Source: Selaginella moellendorffii
Taxonomy: Eukaryota > Streptophyta > Lycopodiopsida > Selaginellales > Selaginellaceae
NCBI RefSeq assembly: GCF_000143415.4
Contig: NW_003314289.1
Coordinates: 1,120,402 to 1,184,401 of the forward strand
Direction of reading: 5' to 3'
Length of the DNA: 64,000 nucleotides
Shown: in pieces, positions 34,301-42,929 of the stretch
How positions within the stretch are numbered: the stretch's first letter is position 1
Layout: each line of letters opens with the position of its first letter
The notes under the pieces: generated by a model
Databases searched by the model: none
What the model saw: the letters and a program-made list of their open reading frames with translations, nothing else
What the model was told of the DNA's origin: nothing
Position numbers and translations under genes: made by a program

Positions 34301-35270
34301 ACTAGCCTGTGGTTGTATTTGCTTTGGATCTCGATACGGCTCACGTCGATTGTATATACTTTGTTGGAATAGTAACAAGTACTATTATCTGCGACGATTT
34401 TTGTTGCCTCTTCTTGCTCTTTCTGCTCTTTGCGGCTCTTCTTTTTGGTGGGTGTAGTGTTCGAACCCGAGGCAATGGCATCACCGAGTAGCTTCTTTTT
34501 TGGAGCAGCAGAGTCGGACGTCGGCTTGAGCTTGACCACCCTTTTCTGCTTCGGGGTAGTATCCAGATCGACCCCTTTCCCCTTCGCTTCGCAAACTGGA
34601 GGCACTCTCAACGGCTCAATGTTGGAATATAGTTTTTGAACATCGCCGTAGGTGAGGTCCGTGGATTCCATGTGATCTTCATAGACCCGCAGCGTCTTTG
34701 AAATTGTGGGCCTCCTGGACAACCTCTCCCTAGCTCCCTCTAGGAATTCCTCATAGCCGCTGCCCCCCTCCGGGAAGCCGCTAGAATGTGCAAGGTGGAT
34801 CTTGAAGGCGGACGCTGTCTCTACCACAAGTGCCAGTCCATATTCTTGCATGGAACTGCATGGAGTGTCTGTCACTTGGATGAGGATCCCCATGCATTCT
34901 TTTCTCCCACCATCTGTGTTGTACAGCATCAGATCCTTGCCTTCCATCCCGAAAGTCCAACTGGTGAGCTCCTCCCCCTTCTCTGCATCCACATTGACAG
35001 TGGCTGGAAGAAGAACGCAATTCCTCGCCTGTTCAGAAATGCACAACAATTAGAGCTGACAGATGAAAAGCTAGCAGCTAGAAATAACGTGAGGCCACAC
35101 GCCATTCACCACTGCATCAGATGTCTTGAGGCTGCATCCTAAGATGGCGTGAGGCTACACGCCATCTGTAACCGGACTGCACTCGAGAGCCCAATCGGTG
35201 CATGCCAATGTTGCTACTGAATGGCATGTGGCCTCATGCCATTTTCTACTTGGTCTAAAAGACTTACCAT
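31347..35270 (-). pseudogene. ParB-like domain protein with weak methyltransferase-like motif (three in-frame TAG)
   Basis: Predicted exons: start ATG 35270-35268 at the end of a leader exon, then 35028-33850, 33795-32487, 32448-32362, 32323-32234, 32184-32041, 31993-31427, 31369-31347. Phases agree throughout, giving 1133 codons. Residues 2-155 are unknown. Residues 160-212 are a lysine-rich linker (likely nuclear signal). Residues 225-335 resemble the ParB/sulfiredoxin fold: IDVSRIEIQSKYNHRLVSDE, then FYAVSGQHSSLAMQ in place of the GERRxRA-type loop. Around 770-815, KCVVEYNCGGLFFRAAL followed by CVAVTN resembles the SAM-binding motif I of N4/N6 DNA methyltransferases, but no DPPY box is evident. 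The C-terminus has basic tails and a Glu/Asp run (31620-31500). TAG codons stand at 33852-33850, 32826-32824 and 31682-31680, so this is either a pseudogene or uses readthrough. Five of its seven introns hold the palindromes or lie among them. Confidence 0.55.
31994..32361 (-). other. Tiny introns (38-49 bp), three of them filled by the palindrome
   Basis: Introns 32361-32324, 32233-32185 and 32040-31994 of the ParB-like gene are 38, 49 and 47 bp long. They run from GTAAGG, GTACAA or GTAATG to ATAG or TTGCAG. In each the 22-bp palindrome takes up about half the intron and ends 6-12 bp before the acceptor, where a branch point and pyrimidine tract normally sit. The 54-bp intron 33849-33796 has the same layout. 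Phase agreement across all exons supports these borders. Confidence 0.65.
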
Positions 35271-37913
35271 TTGAAGCCGAATGGAGGCCGTGACAATCGA
35301 GGCCGGACTCGCTGGCGAATGTGCACTGTGTGTGTAGCGGATCGTAGCAGCAAGGCTACTCTGCCACTTACAGTTGGAGAGTGGTGCTGAAATCTCCCGG
35401 GACGCCAAGTGGGCTGCGTGTGGGTGGCGGAGTGGGCGGCGGAGTTGGCGGCGAAGTTACAAACTGGGTGTGTCTTGAAGTGGACGCCGATGCACACGAG
35501 CGCGATGCGAGCGCGAGTATGATGCAAGCGCGAGTGGACGCCGATGCACACGAGAAACCTGTAGAGAAGTGAGCGTGATCGCGAGTGGGAGCGCGATGCG
35601 AGCGGGAGCGCGAGTGTGATGCGAGCGCGAGCGCGAGTGTGCGAGCGCGAGTACAAAGCAAAATGCAAAACCTAACCTCACACGCGCGAAATGTCACAAC
35701 GGTTGGTAATCCCACCACGTCATCATTCCTCGGACTTGGGCGCCACCATTAATTTCTGGATTGCCGCGCGCATGCAAGCACGCAAAATCCAAAAGAAATC
35801 CGCAACGTCATCATTCCTCAGACTGCATGCACGCGAAATCCAAAAGAAAGATCATGATTGGGATATCATTTAATACCCTCGCTATATTTATACCATGCAT
35901 GATTGGATATTCCAAAGCATCTTGTATTTCCAAAAATGGCAGATGTTCAGCTAAATAAAGAAATTCTATCTGTTTCTATTTTTCTCTCAAATCAATATTA
36001 TAGCGTGTGGGCTCATGCAATTTTGAACCAAAGAAACCCAAAAAACGTTAGACCCAAAATATTTTGAAAAAACCCAAAAAACCCTAATCATTTTAAACCC
36101 AAAAATCCAGGCGTCCTGTGGCGTTATTCCTTGAATGGCGTGTGGGCGCATGCCATTTTCAGGGCCAAATGCTGAATGGAGAAAAATTCCCTTTCAGTGC
36201 AAATGCTGCAAGAGGCAGATGCCGAGCACAAAGGACTGTAACTACCTCACATGACACAGATAAACTTTTCTTTATTTGGCAAAGATAAACTTTATAGCGT
36301 GTGGGCTCATGCAATTTTGAACCCAAAAAATGCACCAAAAAATTCTCGGCGTCATCTGGCGTTATCTCTTGAATGGCGTGGGGCCGCATGCCATTTTCAG
36401 GGGCACATAGGAGTATATTCCTAGGATATTCTGACACGTGCGAGATTTTTTTGAGTTTTCTGGAGATCCAACCGTTAGATCGCAACTAGATTTTACAGAA
36501 TGGTATACAATGTCTTTCTTGATGACCCTGCAAAGAAGCATCTCGATCGGACACTACATGAGACCACACGAGCCTTACAATGTTTCAGGGGCATTTGCCA
36601 TAGATCCGACCGTTATTTTGCTCCAAGATTTTATAGTTTAGTGTGCATTGACCTTTCCATCGAAACTGCAAAGGGACATCACAATCAGATGCGGGATCAC
36701 AAGAAACTAACTTCACTAACTCTGGTTTCACCAATATCTACGTAAGGAGTTATGAAATGAAAGGACCCTCTCTATTGAAATGTGTTTATGGTCCTAGGGG
36801 CATTGTGACATATCAAAGGATTTTGCATCAAGTTCTGTATTTGCATGTTTATCAAGCTACTGAATTGCTAAACCCTAAACCCTAAACCCTAAACATGTGG
36901 CAAATGCTGCGTGAAGAAAGATGCCCTTTCTGGGCAAATGCTGTAAGAGGCAGATGCCGAGCAGATGTATCTCAGGCTAGCGAAGGGGACAAACGAAAGC
37001 TAGCTATAAACATGACGGGATGCAAATAGATTACTAGGCTGGTCCTACGAAAATCAAAAACCATAATTGAAAACATTGAAAATGCAAAAAGAAAGGTTTA
37101 TAATATTTTTGAATTTTAAGCAACCAAAGGAATGTAAGTAGGGCATGTGTTTGTAAGTTTAAAAATGCCTCAACCACTTAAATTCCCAAGTAAATAAAGC
37201 TGTTTCTATTTTTGGTACAGATAAACTTTATAGCGTGTGGGCTCATGCAATTTTGAACCCAAAAATGCACCAAAAAATGCTCGACTAGCATTATTCTTTG
37301 AATGGCGTGTGGCCTTATGTCGAGCATTATTCTTTGAATGGCGTGTGGCCTTATATTGCCATAAATGGACGTACACACATAGCATAATTATTCCTTTACA
37401 CGGCGAATAATCTTGGCGCGGATCGCTGACATGGCATGGAAAAGTTCAAATCACTGACATGGCACAGCTGGATCGAGGCAAGGACATGATGTGACAAAGT
37501 TCAACCTCCGACAGCAAAGTCTAGAAGCTACTCAGTTTGAAATTTGTCAGAGGAGTCATAAGATCTGGTTTGTCAGAGGATTTGATGTGACGTTCAAGCG
37601 TGTGTTATTTTTGAATTCTCGAACTCATTCCTAGATCTATCATTTTTGTGCGCCGTGTTCTTGGTTCCGCTGAGCGCAGTGAGCGCTGCTTGTGTAAGCG
37701 GCGTTGTGGGCTGTGGTTTATGCGTCTACGAGCGGTTGCGGCATTGCGAGCGCCATTGCGAGCGGCAGTTTATGCGAGTGGCAGTTTGTGCGAGCGGCGC
37801 TACGAGCAGTTGCGGTGTTGCGAGCAGCGCTACGAGTAGTTGCGGTGTTGCGAGCGGCACTGTCTTTGGTGTGGCTACCGCTTCCTCTTGATATTCGGCA
37901 CTTGTGCTTCCTG
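35271..37913. promoter_or_regulatory. Divergent 5' region between the two gene blocks of the candidate transposon
   Basis: The leftward (ParB-like) and rightward (transposase-like) units start from opposite sides of this 2.6 kb region. Each side has a GCGAG-rich irregular repeat leader (35470-35660 and 37670-37870), and each leader is followed by a first intron carrying three palindromes (35267-35029 and 37914-38223). The centre holds paired-palindrome repeats (36001-36165, 36295-36404, 37231-37345), each with TAGCGTGTGGGCTCATGCAA followed about 100 bp later by a full palindrome. It also has a 60-bp direct repeat (36166 and 36905, with AGAGGCAGATGCCGAGCA) and a short telomere-like tract. Confidence 0.5.
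36868..36894 (+). repeat. Interstitial plant telomere-like tract (CCCTAAA)
   Basis: Just under four units of the plant telomere repeat CCCTAAA stand alone inside the candidate transposon. Such short tracts (telo-boxes) act as promoter elements in plants, and they also arise at repaired breaks. Which applies here cannot be told from sequence. Confidence 0.8.
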
Positions 37914-38224
37914 GTATGTTCACCATAGAATGGCTTAGGACCACATTTAGAAATGGCATGAGGCCACATGCCATCTTGGGCCCTTGCAATTTCATGGCTA
38001 GCGTATTGTCATGTATGTTTTTACTTGCCTGCAGCTGTGTGTATATCAAGATGGCATGAGGCCTCATGCCAATTTTGTGAATGCGAAATTTCACGTGGGT
38101 GTCAATAGCATGTTTGAATAATGGCATGTGGCCTCATGCTATTGAGGTTGTTTGGTATGTTATGATTTAGGCCATTCTCCAATCATTTTTTGTATGGTCT
38201 TAACTTCTTTTCTGCACTTTCAGA

Positions 38225-41200
38225 ATGGCCTTCAGGGTTGGGGAAAAGGTTTACATTTTGAATGGTGGGAAGAGAGTTGCAAAAGGGACCCTTGTGTCTA
38301 TGGATCGGAACTTTGTTATACACTGTCAAAGGCTTGGGGAAGGCAATGCTGCTGTATCAGTAGAGACTGTCTTCGATGGGAATGTGGTCGCTATTGAACG
38401 AGGAGAGATGGTCGTCGGGGTAAATGTTGTTGTTGCCTTGAAAAATCTTCAGAAGAAAGCAGATGTTGGGGATAGCGCAAGTGTGACGCATGTTCCCTCC
38501 GTGGATCTTAAGAACCGTGCTACATGGATTCAGGCAAAGGTGTTTCTAAACAACCCCGAGGGGGAGGTGGTAGCTGAGGGCTTAGCCACAGTTGTCGATC
38601 CAAGAGATGCAGTTGCTAATCAAGAATTGGGCTGGGATGATATTGGAGTTGCGATTTTAGAGGTTGTTGACACAGAAGAAAACAGTCTGACTATTGGAAG
38701 CATTGTGCGGTGGAAATTGAGGCACTTAGTGTTTGAGAATGTGAAGGATTCACAATCAAACACCACTACAACTGATGACAGAACATCTCTTCATGGGAAA
38801 AGAAAGTACACTTTCCTAAAGCGCAGCCAAAGGGATCTGAGCAACGAACCGAAAAGGCAGAAAATGGCGATGGAGGTTCGAATGGTCTCGACAGTTGCTT
38901 GTTGCAAGAGGAGGTGCTGTCAACATGCTGATTGGGATGCTATTGAAGAGGAGAGAGCAAGATATAAGACATTGTCCTGGAAGGTAGCTCGCAATTTTGT
39001 GTATGAGGCATTACGGTCATCTATTGATGCTTCAGAACATCAGGTGGGGGGCATGGTCTTCTAGAGGGGTTTGGTCTGCATGAAGGCATGGAGAATCATT
39101 TATGGAGTCCCTCGAACCACATTCTACAGAATCAAAACTGAGTTCGAGGAACAAAGGGTTCAACAGGCAGTCCATGAGAACAACGGTACGCACAAAACCA
39201 GGGGTCATGTTGTATATGGAGAGGCAATCTTCAAGAGGTTTGTCGAGACATGTAGCGAGCAGCAACCACATAAAACCCGCCTCTTGGAAGATGGAACACG
39301 AGACACCCAACGAGTTCTCCCTTCCATGTATACCAAGGGGGCCATATTGGAAGATGTGAATCGGGAACTCCAGAGTAATGGCTACAGGAAGCTGAGCCAA
39401 TCTAGATTTAGTAGATTGTGGAGCAACAGGTTCAGGGATGTGAGTATAGGAAAGTACTCCAGCTTTTCAAAGTGTGACGAGTGCACTGCTATCAAAATGG
39501 CTTTGTCGAAGAATTCTTGCAGCGCTCAAGAGCGAGAGACGTTGGTTAGAAAGCGGCTCGACCACAACATCGAGCAGAGAAGCTGCAGGACTGCATATTA
39601 TCATAACAGGATTCTCTCCATGGAGAGACCTGACTCTTACCTCTGCATCATCCACGACAAAATGGACCAGAAAAAGACGTGCTTACCTCGACTCAATCCT
39701 GCCCCCAAGGCAATCTCTTCATCCATGCAGCTGCCTGTGTCTCTGTTTGGCATAATCGCTCATGGGCATGGTGCCCAGAACTATGGGAACTTCTTTGTAC
39801 CTCTATGGGGTGGCGGGGGTGCAAACATGATGATTGCGTCCCTAGCAAAACACTTAAGGTCTCTGCAAAGTGCGCAGACTGAGCTGAACGGCCAACCCTT
39901 GCATAAGGCCCTTGTCGATCGAACCCCATACAGGGTTCAGCTGGAGGAGGAGCAAAGGCTTGCAGTATCGCGTGGGGCCCCATGCCATCCCAGTGAATAT
40001 GTTGGCCGTCAGATTGTAGGGTTATCACGTGAGGCCTCATGCCATTCCGACGAGGCTGGTCGCCCGGTGAATGCACAGCCTCATCCAAACGAAGCAGAAT
40101 CTCAAGGAAGTTCTTGCGGCCGATGTGGCCTTCCACCCCATCTTCTGCTCCAAACAGACAATGCTGGCAGTGAGAACAAAAACATGTACGTCTTCGCGTA
40201 CTTGGCGATGCTTGTTGCCAAAGGCATATTTGAAACGGTTACACTTGGCTTTCTCATGGTTGGGCACACTCATGAAGACGTCGATGCCATGTTCAGTCAC
40301 CTGGCAGAGTCCCTCCGGCGATCCAATGTCCTCACCCTCCCACAACTCTACGATGAATTCCAAAATTGCATCAAAGGCATTGTTGAAGCTGCACTTCTGA
40401 CAGAGGTTCCAGACTTTAAGGGGTTTGTAAGAGGCTACATCAGGGACGGATCCGAAACGCTGATTGGCCACTCCAAGCCTCTTCAGTTTCATTTCAACAT
40501 GTGTGACGGTGCTCCAGTGATGAGGTACAAGATGAGAGAATGGGACACAGTGTGGCTGCCAGTGGACGGCATTGAACTCTTCAAGAGAGATCCCATAACT
40601 GGGGAACCTATGATTCCTCAGGGTTCCCCACGGCCGATGCACCCGGATGGACTCAAAGACCAGGAAAGTATAGTGGCCGGGATTAGACAGCATATTGCCT
40701 TCTGGAAGAGGGGGTTGGTGTTTGGTGGAGAATCCTATTTTCAGAGGTGCAAGCCTTTGCTCGAATACTGGGAGAAGATTATATCTACTATCCAAAATGG
40801 GCCGGTTGTATATGAAGAATTGGAAGAGTCCTTTTGGCCAAAACCTAGAGCACCAGATAGTAGCGGAACAATGTCCTCTGGAAATGCAGTGACAGATAAC
40901 AATGTTGAGGATCACTATTGTGGGCCGAGGAACAAGAAGCCGGATTCAACATTCAATCCAGTACAGGTTTGCAAAGGAATGGTCGTGCTTGTCAGACCCA
41001 GTAATAAAAAACAAATGATATGGGTGGGGCGCTGCATCACTGATGCAGAGGAGGACGCGGAAACTAACTCCTTCAATGTAACTGTGGAGTGGTTCAAGCC
41101 AAGTTCCGGATATACGAACGATTGCCTAGAAAAGAGATGGGTGCTGAATCCAAGGGATCCCAGCATGAGCATATCGGTGGATAATGTTGTGCATGGTTGG

Positions 41201-41366
41201 ATGCGGAAGCAGAGTGCCACCATCACCTTGCCAGACCATGCAAGAGATGCAGCAAGAGCATTCATAACCCGGGTTCAAGGTGAGATTCATGAATATTCCT
41301 TTACTAAGTTTCTAATGTATTTTATTTCAAGGTGAACAATCCGAATCTGAATCAGAGGAGGCGTGA
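38225..41366 (+). pseudogene. DUF7869-like putative DDE transposase (one in-frame TAG)
   Basis: Exons 38225-41279 and 41332-41366 give 1029 codons; a leader exon probably ends at 37913, spliced to 38224. Residues 10-160 contain two loosely similar halves (VAKGTLVS... and VAEGLATV...), like plant transposase-associated DUF8039 regions. A Cys-rich segment (VACCKRRCC, about 225-235) is followed by a helical region and LVCMKAWRIIYGVPRTTFYR, a layout seen in DUF7869-type proteins. Then come a candidate strand with D478 (IIHDKMDQ), D645 in QTDNAGSENKN and E684/D685 in VGHTHEDVDAMFSHL. I infer an RNase H-like D-D-E fold, hence a transposase role. A TAG at 39062-39064 (codon 280) falls just before the conserved LVC block, while the frame is open on both sides for 279 and 749 codons. 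Two palindromes lie in-frame at 39966 and 40024. The gene ends in an acidic GEQSESESEEA tail. Confidence 0.6.
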
Positions 41367-42745
41367 TGGCATGTGGCCTTACGCTATTCCTAGGTGAGAT
41401 GATACAAATAACAAGTATAAATTCTTAGTTGTTCTAGCAAATCTTACTTAAAGTTCAAGGTGAACAAGCCGAATATGAATTCATCGGATTGTTATAACAA
41501 ATTGCGAGGTGATGGCATGAGGCGATACGCCATTTGAGAGTGGTAACCATTCCTATATGAGGTGAGTGAAGTATTTATTAGAAATACCTCATTCAATTGT
41601 GCACTTCTAAGTCTTGGTCCACTTAGTACTGTTTGCATGTTTTTATTTTAATTCTTTCTCTAAAATGTTATTTAGCATGTGGCTTCATGCCATTGCTCTC
41701 CACAATCATGCATTGAATTTCTATCCTTGCATAATACTTCTCCATATATATAGCATGTGCGCACATGTGATATGGTTCATTAGGCCTGATATAGTGTGTG
41801 AGGTAAAACAAAGATGATGTGACATATGCATTTACCAATCACACGTGCATAAATCTAATAATATGGCGTGTGGCCCATATTAATGGCACATAAACCCATA
41901 TTGTGGGCTTACGTGCTTTATGTACCATCATTCCCTTGCAGCGAGTGTGTTGGTTTCCTTTTATAACACAACGAACTCCATATTTTAGGGTGAAGAGCGT
42001 TCTCATGGCAAGCACAAAATCTGTAAGTGAGGCAGAAAAGGAGACGGAGAAGGAGATAGGTGAAGATGTAGAATATATAAGTCTTCCAAACTCCCCGTAC
42101 TATACTCCAGGTGATCATTTTTCTGAACAAACGGCAACATTAACAACTATCGAGAACGCCCCAGTAACGTCAGAGATAACAATCCAAAGCAAAACAACTG
42201 ACCCGGAGAAGGATGATAGTACCGCTGAGAGTACCAAAAAGGAGGTGTCCACTAGCGCTTAGGCTTATAATGGCGTGTGCCCTCATGCCATTTACTTGAT
42301 CACCAAATACCTTTTTCCCTTTGCACAAGTATATCTTAATACCGGTCTGAGAAATAGAATGGCATGTGCCCTCAGGCCTTTTACTAAATCACCTTTGAAA
42401 GAAATGCAAGCCTCTATGTCGTAAAAAAAAGGTACTAGAGAAATTCCTTAATAATATGAATGTTATTTAGTTTCATGAAAATACACTAAGGGTCAAATGA
42501 GTTAAATGACTTCTCCAGACTAGCAATGCCTCTTGCTACACCTTCACAATTAGATTCGTTAGAAAAAGATAACATTGAATAATATCTAAATGTTCTCACC
42601 ATTAAGTTATATATCTGGCTAATAGGAATGACGTTCATCTTGGAAAGCTCACCACACGCTCAATGAACAAACAAATAGTGTGTGCGCGCATGCCATCGTT
42701 CTTCTTTAGCTTCAGATTCGGCTTGTTCACCTTGACAATGAGATT
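41332..42745. repeat. Three copies of the terminal-exon unit, one inverted
   Basis: The last exon of the transposase-like gene begins TTCAAG/GTGAACAATCCGAATCTGAA (41326-41351) and is followed at once by a palindrome. A second copy TTCAAGGTGAACAAGCCGAA lies at about 41454-41473 with a palindrome at 41512. An inverted copy (CTTCAGATTCGGCTTGTTCA, 42711-42730) has a palindrome at 42676. The unit of acceptor, short exon and palindrome has therefore been duplicated within the element end. Confidence 0.65.
42005..42262 (+). CDS. Small unknown open frame near the right end of the candidate transposon
   Basis: An 85-residue frame starting ATGGCAAGCAC. It is rich in Glu, Lys, Ser and Thr (SEAEKETEKEIGEDVEY, then a Thr/Ser-rich tail) with no recognised motif. 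An acceptor-like TATTTTAG at 41981-41989 could make it a downstream exon instead of a gene. The composition fits a disordered tail. It may not be translated. Confidence 0.25.
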   Translation: MASTKSVSEAEKETEKEIGEDVEYISLPNSPYYTPGDHFSEQTATLTTIENAPVTSEITIQSKTTDPEKDDSTAESTKKEVSTSA

Positions 42746-42898
42746 TATTATACAACCAGATGGACTCAGTCTGGACATAAAGTCACCGCACTAGTCACCA
42801 TGCCCCAGATATGTCTAGCCCCTGGACAAAAAACATATAATTTCACGTCATTTTCAAATACTTGAAAATTTGTACCTAGTCCCATTTTACTGAATAAA

Positions 42899-42920
42899 TC
42901 CCACTTTAACGAAATAGAGC
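42899..42920 (-). repeat. Right terminal inverted repeat
   Basis: This is the exact reverse complement of 29225-29246. It is followed outward by ATATTACCC. The mirrored bases on the left are only partly conserved. Confidence 0.8.
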
Positions 42921-42929
42921 ATATTACCC

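Larger units (their letters stand above)
29325..42696. repeat. Dispersed 22-bp palindrome family (half-site ATGGCRTGWGG)
   Basis: The consensus is ATGGCRTGWGG followed by its own complement, 22 bp with a GGCC-like centre. The copy at 38051-38072 is a near-perfect palindrome. Clear copies start at 29609, 30686, 30761, 32003, 32194, 32335, 33807, 35084, 35144, 35221, 36135, 36373, 37302, 37953, 38051, 38121, 39966, 40024, 41366, 41512, 41672, 42269, 42359 and 42676. Weaker ones lie at 29325, 36001, 36295, 37231, 41751 and 41861. Spacing between the half-sites is constant. Copies lie in introns, in divergent promoter DNA, in both flanks and twice each in two exons. Confidence 0.85.
29213..42929. 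mobile_element. Candidate 13.7-kb DNA transposon with inverted ends, divergent genes and dispersed palindromes
   Basis: A perfect 22-bp inverted repeat begins GCTCTATTTCGTTAAAGTGG at 29225 and has its complement at 42899-42920. Weaker symmetry extends outward for about 12 bp (GTGGCCATTAAA against GGGTAATAT). Inside are two divergent coding blocks: rightward a DUF7869-like putative transposase, leftward a ParB-like gene and an FCP1/HAD-like gene. About 27 copies of a 22-bp palindrome are seen between 29325 and 42696, and none was noticed outside. I found no convincing target duplication, so the exact ends are uncertain. Elements with several cargo-like genes and repeated internal motifs are known among large eukaryotic DNA transposons. 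The exact family here is not one I can name. Confidence 0.65.

Noticed and set aside
35264-35718. Arg/Ser/His-rich frames on the minus strand
   Set aside because: They come from the GCGAG-type leader repeat. The frame that fits the splice site has its only useful ATG at 35270-35268.
36868-36894. A chromosome end
   Set aside because: Fewer than four telomere units in the middle of the window is only a short interstitial tract.
39032-40915. Minus-strand frames across the transposase-like gene (such as 40037-40915)
   Set aside because: The plus strand has the conserved D-D-E context, consistent phase and acidic end, while the minus frames show nothing recognisable.
29325-42696. CRISPR-like array made by the repeated 22-bp palindrome
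   Set aside because: Spacing is irregular (tens to thousands of bases), copies lie in introns and exons, and the genome is eukaryotic.
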